A stretch of DNA of 64,000 nt from Sphingobacteriales bacterium 46-32 (lineage in GTDB: Bacteria > Bacteroidota > Bacteroidia > Chitinophagales > Chitinophagaceae), in contig MKTY01000027.1 in assembly GCA_001898485.1 (NCBI GenBank), positions 248,001 to 312,000 on the forward strand, in the 5' to 3' direction. The position numbers and the translations under genes are program-made. How positions within the stretch are numbered: position 1 is the stretch's first letter; every line of letters begins with the position of its first letter. The notes below the pieces were generated by a model, which ran no database searches, was not told where the DNA came from, and was given only the letters and a program-made list of their open reading frames with translations. Positions 1-8,552 of the stretch are shown here, one piece after another.

Positions 1-873
1 TTCTGCGAGACCCTGTTTCAGAAACTCTACCAGTTCATCTTTGATAGCGCTGAAGCGGTCGCTGCGGTCGTGTTTGGGGAGAGCTGCTTTGGCAACTTCG
101 TATACTTTTTGTTTGGCGAAGCCGTATACTTTTTCTTTCAGAGCTTCGTCGGTAGCAGGTTTTGTGTAATCGCGTTTGCCCTGTACACCAGCCAGGCTGC
201 GCAGTTCTTCCTGGGCTTTGATCTGGATCCGGATGGCATCATGTGCCAGTTCCAGTACTTTGATCAGGTCATCTTCGCTGCATTCGTGAGCTTCACCTTC
301 CACCATCATCAGGTTCTTTTCGGTGGCAGCTACGATGAATTCGAGGTCTGACTGTTCCAGTTGTGAGCGGGTTGGGTTGATGATGTATTCACCATTTACC
401 CGGCCTACACGTACTTCTGAAATGATTTCTTTGATGGGAATATCTGAAACGGCGAGAGCAGCAGATGCAGCCAGGCAGGCCATTGCATCGGGCAGGATCT
501 CTGCATCGGAAGAGATCAGCGACACGAGTACCTGTACTTCGCAGTAATAATCTTCAGGAAACAAGGGACGCAGCGCACGGTCGATCAGGCGGCTGGTCAG
601 GATTTCATAATCGTTGAGACGGGCTTCACGTTTGAAGAATGAACCCGGAATACGGCCGGCAGCCGCAAATTTTTCCTGGTAATCTACCGTGAGGGGAAAG
701 AAACTCTGTCCTTCCTTGGGCTCTTTGGTAGCTACCACTGTGGCAAGAATCATGCAATTACCTATAGAGACAGTAACGGCACCATCAGCCTGGCGGGCGA
801 GGCGACCTGTTTCGATCGTCACCATGCGTCCGCCGCCCATATCAAAGGTCTTGCGTATTGGTTGTTGTAACAT
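1..873 (-). CDS. pnp: Polynucleotide phosphorylase, N-terminal part (runs off window)
   Basis: Polyribonucleotide nucleotidyltransferase, the phosphorolytic 3'-5' exoribonuclease of the RNA degradosome. The frame reads from an ATG at 873 (MLQQPIRKTFDMGGGRM) without a stop to base 1, giving 291 residues. These cover the first RNase PH domain (GRLARQADGAV, PGSFFKREARLNDYE, LIDRALRPLFPEDY near residues 16-110) and the start of the helical linker domain. The second RNase PH, KH and S1 domains lie outside the window. It follows rpsO on the same strand, the classic rpsO-pnp order, but with about 250 bases between them that hold a hairpin. Identity is certain; only the C-terminal two thirds are unseen. 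Confidence 0.97.
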   Translation of the reverse strand, partial: MLQQPIRKTFDMGGGRMVTIETGRLARQADGAVTVSIGNCMILATVVATKEPKEGQSFFPLTVDYQEKFAAAGRIPGSFFKREARLNDYEILTSRLIDRALRPLFPEDYYCEVQVLVSLISSDAEILPDAMACLAASAALAVSDIPIKEIISEVRVGRVNGEYIINPTRSQLEQSDLEFIVAATEKNLMMVEGEAHECSEDDLIKVLELAHDAIRIQIKAQEELRSLAGVQGKRDYTKPATDEALKEKVYGFAKQKVYEVAKAALPKHDRSDRFSAIKDELVEFLKQGLAE

Positions 874-995
874 AATTGATGGAATTAGTAATTAGTAAAA
901 GGTAACAAAAAGTCAGAAAATCCTGCTGCTGCACCAATGGAAAAGCTTCGTTTGGGAGCCGGCCTTGTTTGAAAACCGGTGAAGTCCAAAAACAG

Positions 996-1029
996 TTATT
1001 CCCAACGTCTCTGCAGAGGTTGGGAATAA
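996..1029 (-). terminator. Hairpin between rpsO and pnp, probable terminator or processing site
   Basis: An 11-bp perfect inverted repeat (TTATTCCCAAC / GTTGGGAATAA) encloses a 12-base loop that itself holds CTCTGCAGAG. Read on the minus strand it is followed by CTGTTTTTGG, so it could end rpsO transcripts. It could equally be a stem cut by RNase III that separates rpsO and pnp messages, as known in other bacteria. The sequence alone cannot decide between these. Confidence 0.55.
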
Positions 1030-1120
1030 TCAATTATATGGATCCGCAAGAATTGATCTTTTTTGCGAAACTGCAGCATAATAGACCATCCCACTACTGC
1101 AAGGATGCAGTGGAGGAGGT

Positions 1121-1390
1121 TTATTTTCTGATTCCGAGTTTCTCGATCAATTGGCGATAACCGGTCAGGTTATGCTTTTGCATGTAGTTGAGCAGGCGCT
1201 TGCGCTTACCAACCAGTTGCATGAGTCCGCGGTGAGTGGAGAAATCTTTCTTGTTAACCTGCAGATGGGCGCTGATCTGGCTGATTCTTTCAGTCAGTTG
1301 AGCAATCTGGCCTTCAATAGAACCAGTATTAGTGGCACTACCACCAAATTCAGCGAAGATCTTGCTTGTTTTTTCTTTTGTAAGAGGCAT
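1121..1390 (-). CDS. rpsO: 30S ribosomal protein S15
   Basis: Primary 16S rRNA-binding protein of the small subunit central domain. The 89-residue product starts MPLTKEKTSKIFAEFGGS and contains the family signature region HLQVNKKDFSTHRGLMQLVGKRKRLLNYM (quoted here in two pieces: HLQVNKKDFSTHRGL and MQLVGKRKRLLNYM) and ends LIEKLGIRK, the full usual length. The longer open frame up to 1474 is rejected as start because S15 begins at MPLTKE and a good promoter lies at 1445-1475. The gene precedes pnp on the same strand. Confidence 0.97.
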   Translation of the reverse strand: MPLTKEKTSKIFAEFGGSATNTGSIEGQIAQLTERISQISAHLQVNKKDFSTHRGLMQLVGKRKRLLNYMQKHNLTGYRQLIEKLGIRK

Positions 1391-1444
1391 CTTTGTTTTG
1401 TTTAAGAAGTCATCCGATTTTTTTCCTATAATATTTTGTGGCGG

Positions 1445-1475
1445 CAAAGGTAAGGCAACCTGCCCGAATCGCAAA
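1445..1475 (-). promoter_or_regulatory. Bacteroidota-type promoter of rpsO
   Basis: On the minus strand TTTG (1472-1475) is followed after exactly 19 bases by TACCTTTG (1445-1452), matching the Bacteroidota -33/-7 pattern TTTG-N19-TAnnTTTG. The transcript would start near 1441 and give rpsO a leader of about 50 bases. This is the best two-part promoter in the window. Confidence 0.7.
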
Positions 1476-1527
1476 GAATACCTGGCAAAATTAGGGGCTC
1501 AACCCTTTCTTCTATCTCCCTGACGGT

Positions 1528-1535
1528 TAATTTTG
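1528..1535 (+). promoter_or_regulatory. -7 element four bases before the miaE start
   Basis: TAATTTTG matches the TAnnTTTG -7 element. It ends four bases before the ATG at 1540, so transcription would begin at or next to the start codon, giving a leaderless or nearly leaderless mRNA. No clear TTTG at -33 is visible. Confidence 0.45.
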
Positions 1536-1539
1536 TGGA

Positions 1540-2148
1540 ATGGAACTATCCCAAGACACGCGCAATATTCTGGGGCTCCGGCTTCCCACCGATCCACGCT
1601 GGGTCGATCTGGCTGGTAAGTCGTTGGAAGACATACTCACAGACCATGCTTATTGCGAGCAGAAAGCGGCTACATCCTGCATCAGCCTCATACAGCGGTA
1701 TAGCGACCGGGAGAAGCTGGTCACCGAACTGGCGCCGATTGTAACGGAGGAATGGGGACATTTCAGGCTCGTACTGGCCGAACTGCATAAACGCGGCCTC
1801 AGACTGGGACGCCAGCGTAAAGATGAATATGTAAATCAACTACTTGATTTTCAGCAAAAAGGAGGTAGTGTGGAGGATCGTTTGCTCGATCAGTTGCTGA
1901 CCATGGCCCTCATCGAGGCACGAAGCTGTGAACGCTTCAAACGCCTGAGCGAAGGGCTGGATGATGCTTACCTGCGCCAGTTTTACCGCCGTTTTATGGA
2001 AAGTGAGGCCGGCCATTACACCCTTTTCCTGGAGCTGGCAGAGACCTATCTGGATAAAAATAAGGTGCGCAGGCGCTGGGAAGAATGGTTACAATACGAA
2101 GCGGCTGTTATCGAAAAGCTGGACGTTCGCGGCGACAGGATGCATTGA
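1540..2148 (+). CDS. miaE: tRNA-(ms2io6A) hydroxylase MiaE
   Basis: Ferritin-like di-iron monooxygenase that hydroxylates the isopentenyl side chain of ms2i6A at position 37 of tRNAs reading U-codons, using O2. The 202 residues show the di-iron ligand pattern: E40 in HAYCEQKAA, E71xxH74 in TEEWGHF, E126 in ALIEARSCERF and E156xxH159 in ESEAGHY, in the right order and spacing. Length fits the family. It stands alone on the plus strand, back to back with rpsO, and its 3' end lies 8 bases from the end of galK, which faces it. The start is the ATG at 1540; an upstream overlapping frame is a shadow. The gene implies an aerobic lifestyle. Confidence 0.9.
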   Translation: MELSQDTRNILGLRLPTDPRWVDLAGKSLEDILTDHAYCEQKAATSCISLIQRYSDREKLVTELAPIVTEEWGHFRLVLAELHKRGLRLGRQRKDEYVNQLLDFQQKGGSVEDRLLDQLLTMALIEARSCERFKRLSEGLDDAYLRQFYRRFMESEAGHYTLFLELAETYLDKNKVRRRWEEWLQYEAAVIEKLDVRGDRMH

Positions 2149-2156
2149 TCCGCTCC

Positions 2157-3317
2157 TCAGCCTGCTACCGCATGCACACCATCGCCAATACCGGCGGGTA
2201 CAATAGCGCAGGGATAACCGATTCTTTTTTCGTAAAACGGAACCAGCTGACTGGCAAACTCATCGACTGCATCCTTTTCAACCAGGGCAATAGCGCAGCC
2301 GCCAAACCCCGCTCCCGTCATACGGGCGCCAATGCAGGCGGTAAAACCGGCTGCAAACTCAACAATACAATCCAGTTCGCTGCCAGATACTTCATAATCT
2401 TTCTGCAGTGAGTCATGCGATGCCCACAGCAATTGTCCGAAAGCCTTTATTTCTCCGGCCTTCAATGCATCAGCAGCTTTATATACGCGGTCATTTTCGG
2501 TTACCACATGCCGGGTTCTGCGCAGCAGCACCTCATCGGTGATCAGGTGTTGAAGGGCATCGAACTGTGCCGGCGTCAATTCGCAGAGGTTGGAGATGTC
2601 TGTATGCTGTTTCATCAGTGATAAAACCTGCTGGCACTGGGCAAAGCGCTCGTTGTATTTTGATTCGATCAGCTTGCGGTCTTTGCGCGAATTGATAATT
2701 ACCAGGCGATAGTCGCCCAGGTCGACCGGGATATAACTGCAGGCCAGGCTATCGCAATCGAGCAGCATGGCATTACCAGCTCTTCCATTGGCTACGGCAA
2801 ACTGATCCATAATGCCGCAGTTCATACCCATGAAATGATTTTCGACGTGTTTGGCTTCCACGGCCAGCCCCGGTCTGTCAACGGGTAGTGTCTTGCTATG
2901 ACGTATGGCATAACCCATCAGCACTTCGATGGAAGCCGAAGAAGAAAGACCTGAACCGATGGGCAGGTCGCCGGCAAAAAGCATATCGGCGCCACCCATA
3001 TGTATACCGGCACGCGCCGCACTGTCAATCATCCCGAGCGGATAATTGAACCAGGCGGTGCCCTGTTTGGAGTATGCAGGCTGAACGGGGATAACTGCCG
3101 CTTCAGGGAAATCCATGCCCTGTATGTGCAATTCGTTATTGTTGTTGCTGCCAATAGCCAGCCAGGTGCCGCGCGTAATGGCTGCGGGCATCACCTTACC
3201 ACCATTATAATCGATATGTTCGCCAATCAGGTTTACACGACCGGGACAGAAATAAACGGTTTCGGGATCTTTATGGAAACGGTTGCGGAATTCTTTTCGC
3301 AGGGAAACTTCATTCAT
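2157..3317 (-). CDS. galK: Galactokinase
   Basis: Phosphorylates alpha-D-galactose to galactose-1-phosphate with ATP, first committed step of the Leloir pathway, cytoplasmic. The 386-residue GHMP kinase has the galactokinase signature GRVNLIGEHIDYNGG (residues 26-40), the ATP-binding motif LPIGSGLSSSASIE, the catalytic-region Asp in CGIMDQFAVANG and the C-terminal motif GARMTGAGFGGCAI. Length is normal. It is transcribed away from galM, whose start codon is only 23 bases off, so the two must share a very tight regulatory region. No galT or repressor is visible nearby. Confidence 0.97.
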   Translation of the reverse strand: MNEVSLRKEFRNRFHKDPETVYFCPGRVNLIGEHIDYNGGKVMPAAITRGTWLAIGSNNNNELHIQGMDFPEAAVIPVQPAYSKQGTAWFNYPLGMIDSAARAGIHMGGADMLFAGDLPIGSGLSSSASIEVLMGYAIRHSKTLPVDRPGLAVEAKHVENHFMGMNCGIMDQFAVANGRAGNAMLLDCDSLACSYIPVDLGDYRLVIINSRKDRKLIESKYNERFAQCQQVLSLMKQHTDISNLCELTPAQFDALQHLITDEVLLRRTRHVVTENDRVYKAADALKAGEIKAFGQLLWASHDSLQKDYEVSGSELDCIVEFAAGFTACIGARMTGAGFGGCAIALVEKDAVDEFASQLVPFYEKRIGYPCAIVPAGIGDGVHAVAG

Positions 3318-3340
3318 CGGGATTATCCTATTTTTAATTC

Positions 3341-4390
3341 ATGGATTTATTAACACAGAAACGAGTTCTTATTTCTTCGGCCGGTGAAGATATTTATTTG
3401 TTTACGTTATGCAATGCAAATGGTACAGAAGTATGCATAACTAATTACGGAGCTATCATCACGGCTTTTCGCATACGTATGCGTAATGGTTCTGTAAACG
3501 ATATTGTGCTGGGGTTTGATGATGTGGAGAGTTATTTTTCTCCTGCTTACCTGTCAGCCTATCCTTACCTGGGTGCGGTTATCGGCCGTTACGGCAATCG
3601 TATAGGGCATGGCATATTTACGCTCGATGGAAAAACATATGAACTGGCCCGCAATAATGCCAACGATCATTTGCATGGCGGACTGGAAGGGTTTGATAAA
3701 AAAATATGGAGGCTTACAGGGTCTGGCAGTACGCCTCATGCCTGGGTCGAATTATCCTACAGCAGTCCGGATGGTGAAGAAGGCTATCCCGGTACACTCC
3801 ATACAAGTATACGTTTTGAGCTGAATGCTGCCAATGAACTCAGCTACGCTTTTACGGCCACCTGCGATGCGCCTACTATTGTCAACCTCACGCATCATAG
3901 TTATTTCAACCTCAACGGTGGGCGGGGTACAGTAGCCGATTACAAATTGCAGATTGCGGCCTCGTACTGGCTGCAGCAGAACGATAATTTTGTAACAACA
4001 GGCCGGTTACTGCCTGTGGCAGATACTCCGCTTGATTTTCGTACTCCGCATCGTGTGGGTGAGCGCTGGGATCCGGAGCATGGCTATGATCAGAGCTTTG
4101 TGCTGGATGAAGCGGTGGCCGTGCCGGCAGCTGTGGAGAGCGAAGAGTCGGGCATAAGGCTGGAAGTGTATACTACAGAACCGGTGGTGCATTTGTATAC
4201 CGCCCGCTGGCTTGGCCCGCTCACAGGTAAGGGCGGCCAGGTATACGGATCCAGCAGTGCGCTTTGCCTGGAGACACAAAAACATCCCAACGCCATTAAT
4301 GTGCCTCATTTTCCCAATACCATTTTACGCCCGGGCGAAACCTATCATACCCGCACCACCTACCGGGTGTTGGAGATGCCGGAAAAATAA
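3341..4390 (+). CDS. galM: Aldose 1-epimerase (galactose mutarotase)
   Basis: Interconverts alpha and beta anomers of galactose, feeding galactokinase. The 349 residues show the galactose mutarotase fold: ITNYGAIITAFRI near residue 35, GAVIGRYGNRIGHG, the catalytic histidine region LTHHSYFNLNGG, and the catalytic base Glu in LCLETQKHPNAIN near the C-terminus. No signal peptide is present, so it is cytoplasmic. It is divergent from galK with 23 bases between start codons, and its last 31 bases overlap the 3' end of the facing GSCFA gene. A TATTTTTA sequence just upstream resembles a weak -7 element. Confidence 0.96.
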   Translation: MDLLTQKRVLISSAGEDIYLFTLCNANGTEVCITNYGAIITAFRIRMRNGSVNDIVLGFDDVESYFSPAYLSAYPYLGAVIGRYGNRIGHGIFTLDGKTYELARNNANDHLHGGLEGFDKKIWRLTGSGSTPHAWVELSYSSPDGEEGYPGTLHTSIRFELNAANELSYAFTATCDAPTIVNLTHHSYFNLNGGRGTVADYKLQIAASYWLQQNDNFVTTGRLLPVADTPLDFRTPHRVGERWDPEHGYDQSFVLDEAVAVPAAVESEESGIRLEVYTTEPVVHLYTARWLGPLTGKGGQVYGSSSALCLETQKHPNAINVPHFPNTILRPGETYHTRTTYRVLEMPEK

Positions 4391-5397
4391 TTGAGCTCTT
4401 CCTGCAGGTTGAGGTACGGATGCTGTGCCTGCAGCTGGCGGGTCTTTTCGTAGTGATTGTGCAGAAACTGCTGATGGGCCTGTGTGTCCGGCTGAAAAGC
4501 CCTGTGCCGCCGGGCAATCACCAGCTTACGTACTTCTTCCATCACCCCACGGGTGGCCGGATCAATACAGGAACCGGTAAAATGTTCCATCACAAAACCT
4601 GTTGCCTGGTAATTGGGATGCGCCATATCCACATCGTAAAAGCGGTAATCGCGTAATACATCAATCACCAGCTCGTACGCCGGAAAGTAATGCAGCCGCT
4701 CAAACTTATGGACCATATGATGTACCGCCTCTATGAGCCTGGCTTTGCTACGGTTGTTGTCTACAACACCGTCTCGCAGATGCCTTACGGGGCTGATGGT
4801 AAAAAGAATCCGGAGTTTCGGATTAAAATGCATGAGCTGATGATAACAATTGTCGAGCAGTGTAATGGTCTCTTCAATTTCGAGCAGATGTTTGGTAAAC
4901 CATTGGGCCGGTGCCCGGTGGCAGTTGGCAACACCCGGTGCAAAACTGCCATGCAATAAAGCACCATCTGCAGTAACCCTGCCCTGTGCCTCAGTTGTGA
5001 GGCGGTAGGAAAAAGAAGAACCGAGCGTGATGATAATCCAGCTGGCCTCTTTTAAAAACTGATGCGCTTCGCGCTGCGAGGCATTGATGGCATCCAGTGC
5101 AGCCTGCGGATCAATATGTGAGAAACGGCTGTGGTGATCCCAGCTATGCCAGACCTCATTCAGCAAAAAAAGATCATCGCGGGTATATTCTTTTTGCTGC
5201 ACATAACTGATAAGGCTCTTGCATACACTGGCAGGATCAAACAGGATACCATGCGGATTCTGTAATACTGTAAACTTATGATCGGTCAGCGACTGACCGA
5301 TATGTTCCGTAAAACACGACCCTGTCAGCAATATTTTGTCGCGGTAACTGATTGGTTCCGGTAATGGTTTTATAGCTATCGGGGTCATGAATTCCAT
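4360..5397 (-). CDS. GSCFA-domain protein
   Basis: A 345-residue protein with the family-defining GSCFTEHIG motif at residues 26-34, followed by conserved blocks TLGSSFSY, NCHRAP, FTISPVRHLRDG and VDMAHPNYQATGF. The GSCFA family resembles SGNH/GDSL hydrolases: the GSC block would hold the nucleophile and the DxxH block the Asp-His pair. The natural substrate is not established. There is no signal peptide. The 3' end overlaps galM by 31 bases on the opposite strand. A second ATG three codons later (5388) is an alternative start. It lies 25 bases downstream of the HMG-CoA lyase-like gene on the same strand, so the two are probably one transcript. Confidence 0.85.
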   Translation of the reverse strand: MEFMTPIAIKPLPEPISYRDKILLTGSCFTEHIGQSLTDHKFTVLQNPHGILFDPASVCKSLISYVQQKEYTRDDLFLLNEVWHSWDHHSRFSHIDPQAALDAINASQREAHQFLKEASWIIITLGSSFSYRLTTEAQGRVTADGALLHGSFAPGVANCHRAPAQWFTKHLLEIEETITLLDNCYHQLMHFNPKLRILFTISPVRHLRDGVVDNNRSKARLIEAVHHMVHKFERLHYFPAYELVIDVLRDYRFYDVDMAHPNYQATGFVMEHFTGSCIDPATRGVMEEVRKLVIARRHRAFQPDTQAHQQFLHNHYEKTRQLQAQHPYLNLQEELNYFSGISNTR

Positions 5398-5422
5398 ATC
5401 AGTACAGTTGCAGTAAAGGCGA

Positions 5423-6283
5423 TTAGTTAAAAATGCGATTGGCCAGTATCAGGCTCTCGTTTAGGGCAGCCTGGTTAAGTGCCGGCAACCTGTTTTGCTG
5501 AGTAAGCCAGCCGATCATTTTCTCTGTATCCATATTACCTACCAGCTCATCGTTGGCCATGGGGCACCCTCCTACTCCTTTGAGTGCTCCGTCGAAGCGC
5601 ATACAGCCTGCCTGCAGCGCTGCTTCCATTTTACTGCGCCAGTTGTCGGGTGTGGAATGCAGGTGCACGCCTATTTCGATATGGGGTAATGATGTAATGA
5701 GATGCCGGGTCATGGTATATACCTGGTCAGCAGTAGCAAGCCCCACTGTATCGGCCAGCGACAAAATGCGGATATCGTTTTTCAATAATGCCTCTACCCA
5801 TTCCGACACTATTTCTTCGTTGTAAGGATCACCATATGGATTGCCAAAGCCCATGGATAAATAAACCACCAGTTGTTTATTGTGACGTATACATAAATGC
5901 TGAATGGCTTCTACACGTGCCAGCGACTCTTCGGGTGTCGAGTTGGTATTACGTTGCTGAAATGTAGGGGATACGGAGAAAGGAAACCCGAGATAACTGA
6001 CCTGGTCGTATTGAACTGCTTCAGCTGCGCCCCGCTCATTGGCTACAATAACCAGCAGTTTGGTACCTGTTGCATCCATATCCAGCTGGTCTAATACTGC
6101 TGCCGTGTCAGCCATTTGGGGAATGGCTTTGGGTGATACAAAACTGCCGCAATCAAGTGTATCAAACCCTACCTGCAGCAATGTATTGAGGTATTCCACT
6201 TTCTGCGTGGTTGGAATAAATGTTTTCCAGCCCTGCATAGCGTCTCGCGGACATTCAATCAGCTTGATGTTTTTGTCGGACAT
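5423..6283 (-). CDS. Hydroxymethylglutaryl-CoA lyase-like protein
   Basis: A 286-residue HMGL-type TIM-barrel enzyme. HMG-CoA lyase splits HMG-CoA into acetoacetate and acetyl-CoA in leucine breakdown. Visible active-site pieces are ECPRDAMQGW (R13, D14), the metal-binding HLH in GVHLHSTPDNW, and the mobile-loop cysteine in GVGGCPMANDELVGNM. Length and order fit HMG-CoA lyase better than citramalate or isopropylmalate synthase, which are longer. The start ATG at 6283 is preceded at four bases by TACCTTTG, supporting this start and suggesting a leaderless message. Substrate is inferred from the family; other acyl-CoA lyase activities are possible. Confidence 0.87.
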   Translation of the reverse strand: MSDKNIKLIECPRDAMQGWKTFIPTTQKVEYLNTLLQVGFDTLDCGSFVSPKAIPQMADTAAVLDQLDMDATGTKLLVIVANERGAAEAVQYDQVSYLGFPFSVSPTFQQRNTNSTPEESLARVEAIQHLCIRHNKQLVVYLSMGFGNPYGDPYNEEIVSEWVEALLKNDIRILSLADTVGLATADQVYTMTRHLITSLPHIEIGVHLHSTPDNWRSKMEAALQAGCMRFDGALKGVGGCPMANDELVGNMDTEKMIGWLTQQNRLPALNQAALNESLILANRIFN

Positions 6284-6287
6284 GGGG

Positions 6288-6295
6288 CAAAGGTA
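6288..6295 (-). promoter_or_regulatory. -7 element four bases before the HMG-CoA lyase start
   Basis: On the minus strand TACCTTTG is followed by CCCC and then the ATG at 6283. This is the same TAnnTTTG-N4-ATG spacing as at miaE and panD. The -33 region falls inside the tandem-repeat palindrome that starts at 6302. Confidence 0.45.
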
Positions 6296-6301
6296 GAGAA
6301 A

Positions 6302-6432
6302 AGGTATAAAGGGTATAAAGGGTATAAAGAGTTTAAAACGTTTAAAGGGTGAAATAGATATAGTTCTTTCTCTTTATACACTTTAAACCCTTTAAACTCT
6401 TTATACCCTTTAAACTCTTTATACCCTTTATA
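6302..6432. repeat. Palindromic 9-base tandem-word element, copy B1
   Basis: The left arm is built of 9-base words (GGGTATAAA twice, GAGTTTAAA, ACGTTTAAA). After a spacer of about 20 bases the right arm carries about seven words of the complement (TTTATACCC, TTTAAACTC, TTTAAACCC). The arms can pair into a long A/T-rich hairpin. It fills the space between two minus-strand genes and ends two bases before the stop codon of the regulator. Related elements lie at 8467, 51523 and 58459. Confidence 0.85.
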
Positions 6433-6434
6433 AC

Positions 6435-7424
6435 TTATCTCAATTGCTCAACCTTTTCTCTCAACGCATTAAAAAACCTGTTGCGTTCTTTTTCGCCCGA
6501 GTGGCTGATGAGTATCGAGCGGCTCAGTAATGTCTGGAATGTATCGAATACATTGGTGGTAAACCGTTCATCGCGCGTGGTGAGATAGCGAAGTACGCTA
6601 TAGGATACTGCGGCCAGCTGCGTGTTGTTGAGTTTAAGCAAGAGTGTATTGCTGCCCAGGATCAGTTCATTTACATAAAAGTCCATCGTCTGCTGCTGTG
6701 CGGTTTCTCCGTGTCCGGGCATGAATTTGCGGCCATATGCGGTCTGGCTTTGCAAATGATCAAGCATCAGCTGAAAAGAGGTGATGACGGCAGCAAGGTC
6801 TGCCTGCCGGCGAAACATACCTGCATCGCGGTAATAGGCAATCTGGTTGATCGTACTGTTGATACTTTCCAGGTTCCACAATTCAACAGATGGCATGCGG
6901 TTGTATTCCTGTAAAATTTGCTGCCCCAGTTCAAAGCAGTCGGTATAGGGAAACTCTTCGATCGAAAACTGTTTGTTGACCAGCCCGGGAGCGTTATTGA
7001 TGGCTTTTTCCCAGAAGAAACTTTTAAACGAAGCCATTTCGGGAAAAAGATAAAAATACCAGACAGGAATATCCTTACAGAGATAATGCAGCCGGCGTTC
7101 GGTAAACGAATTGAAGTAACGGACCTGGCTTAATAAACCGCGCATATAATCGGCATGGCTGAGCGGACCGGCTGTTAATTCCGGTGCTTCAAAAAGAACA
7201 GAGTCGGATCCCAACTGTAACAATTGGTCGATCGACAAACGGTAGTGTTTGCAGATCAGTTGCAGTTCCTGCAGGGCCAGCGGCTTCTCGCCCCGTATGC
7301 GCCGGTAAACACTATCGGCACTCAGATCCAGTAATTCGCAAAGCTGATCTACCAGGGAAATATGAGGGGGCAATTGTTCGCGCAGGTGCTGAAACAGTTG
7401 CTGCTGGAGGTTAATTGATTCCAT
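6435..7424 (-). CDS. Helix-turn-helix transcriptional regulator with large C-terminal domain
   Basis: A 329-residue protein with an N-terminal XRE/BetR-like helix-turn-helix at about residues 18-60 (LVDQLCELLDLSADSVYRRI, then GEKPLALQELQLICKHY). The remaining 260 residues are alpha-helical with no recognised ligand or catalytic motif. This layout is common in Chitinophagaceae, where the target genes are unknown. No membrane segment is seen. It is transcribed away from the secreted repeat protein at 7828 across a 403-base gap, so it may control itself or that gene; this is only an inference from position. Confidence 0.7.
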   Translation of the reverse strand: MESINLQQQLFQHLREQLPPHISLVDQLCELLDLSADSVYRRIRGEKPLALQELQLICKHYRLSIDQLLQLGSDSVLFEAPELTAGPLSHADYMRGLLSQVRYFNSFTERRLHYLCKDIPVWYFYLFPEMASFKSFFWEKAINNAPGLVNKQFSIEEFPYTDCFELGQQILQEYNRMPSVELWNLESINSTINQIAYYRDAGMFRRQADLAAVITSFQLMLDHLQSQTAYGRKFMPGHGETAQQQTMDFYVNELILGSNTLLLKLNNTQLAAVSYSVLRYLTTRDERFTTNVFDTFQTLLSRSILISHSGEKERNRFFNALREKVEQLR

Positions 7425-7827
7425 AAGAATGAAAATTACGGGAAACCCGTAATGATGTAAAATAAATAATTGATTTTCCGTACAGGTAAACCAGATCGGC
7501 TGATTTTTTACTGATTTTCCAGATTGCGCTGATCATTGAAGGCGTATTTACGGGACTTTGCCGGTAGCGGGAAGAGACACGCAGAACCTCATTAGGCAAG
7601 GCTCCGGCCAGCCGGTAGGTTTGCTGTGTAAAGCCACTGTAGTGTAACCAACAGGCCGGTTAAGGTAAATCTGCTCCTGTTGTTGTACAGCCCGGGGCAT
7701 ACCAGCGGCCCGGGCAACCGGAAGCTTTACTGAAGCCGGGACCGGGAGGTAAGAAAAACATCGGAAGTTAAAACCAGGATTATTTAAATAAACACAACCT
7801 TTTCTTTCAACGAAACAAAGTAAACAA
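7425..7827. other. 403-base divergent intergenic region, no gene seen
   Basis: Between the regulator and the secreted repeat protein. Only short frames without coding character are present. From about 7497 to 7545 there is a degenerate run of CTGATTTT-like words (GCTGATTTTTTACTGATTTT and then CAGATTGCGCTGATC), possibly the remains of another tandem-word element. CCCGGG occurs twice near 7690-7715 and may form a stem. No clear two-part promoter was found. The function of the region is unknown. Confidence 0.5.
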
Positions 7828-8463
7828 ATGAAAGTGTCCGTTATTTTAACAACAGTAACTGCTTTATTGCTAACTATTCAATCGCAGGCCCAGCCAGATA
7901 CTACAAAAGCGCAGGCCGACTCTGTGAGGCCTGTCCGTACGCGTCATGTTGCCTGGTTTACGCCCAACGGGGCAAATTATATCAATGGCCTGGCGGTTGG
8001 TCTTCAGGCCATGCCTTTGCGCCGGCAGGAGATGCATATAAATGGCATCAATGCAGAGGTTGGCCTGGTTACCATGTTTGTATTCCCCTATTTTATTGTG
8101 GATCTGGTGTCGTCTAAAAAGAAATTCAGGATGGAGTATCTCGATCTGAAGAATACAGATGTTTATGTAAACGGACTTAGTTTGAGTTTGGGTGGATTGA
8201 CAGGTGCCCAGGTAAATGGTATTTCAGTATCGGGTGGCTTTTCTCAGCTTGCACGTGTACGCGGATTGTCGCTTACCGGGTTTTCTTCACGGATCAATAT
8301 CTTAAGAGGAGTACAGTTGAGTGGATTATGCAGCAGGGCAAAATATGGCACCGGGCTGCAGATTGGACTGTGGAATCAATGCGAGAACCTCAAAGGGATT
8401 CAGCTGGGCTTGTGGAATAAAAACGGGAAGCGGTCGTTGCCGTTTCTGAACTGGCGGTTTTAA
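7828..8463 (+). CDS. Secreted protein with NG-L-x-LG repeats (LA_2272-like)
   Basis: A 211-residue protein with a signal peptide (MKVSVILTTVTALLLTIQSQAQ, cleavage after AQA or AQ near residue 22). The mature part is a series of short repeats of the kind NGLAVGLQ, NGINAEVGL, NGLSLSLGGL, NGISVSGGF, RGLSLTGF, RGVQLSGL, KGIQLGLWN. This pattern matches the LA_2272-type surface repeat proteins and should fold into a beta-helix or beta-barrel-like surface. No enzyme motif is seen; function is unknown. It faces rlmB, and a 9-base-word palindrome fills the gap between the two 3' ends. Confidence 0.7.
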   Translation: MKVSVILTTVTALLLTIQSQAQPDTTKAQADSVRPVRTRHVAWFTPNGANYINGLAVGLQAMPLRRQEMHINGINAEVGLVTMFVFPYFIVDLVSSKKKFRMEYLDLKNTDVYVNGLSLSLGGLTGAQVNGISVSGGFSQLARVRGLSLTGFSSRINILRGVQLSGLCSRAKYGTGLQIGLWNQCENLKGIQLGLWNKNGKRSLPFLNWRF

Positions 8464-8466
8464 GGA

Positions 8467-8552
8467 AAAGTATAAAGAGTATAATGGGTTTAAAAAGTTT
8501 AAGGAGTTCCATACCACTTTATACCCCTTAAACACATTATACTCTTTATACT
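8467..8552. repeat. Palindromic 9-base tandem-word element, copy B2
   Basis: Left arm words GTATAAAGA, GTATAATGG, GTTTAAAAA, GTTTAAGGA; right arm words ACTTTATAC, CCCTTAAAC, ACATTATAC, TCTTTATAC. The arms are close reverse complements around a short centre. The element lies between two convergent genes, and its right end includes the stop codon of rlmB (8546-8548). It probably acts as a bidirectional 3' end. Confidence 0.82.

Noticed and set aside
7633-7645. GCCACTGTAGTG resembles the conserved GCCACTG block of cobalamin riboswitches
   Set aside because: The other required parts (GGGAAxCxGGTG core and the B12 box CAGGATACCTGCC) are absent, and the downstream gene is a secreted repeat protein without a link to cobalamin.
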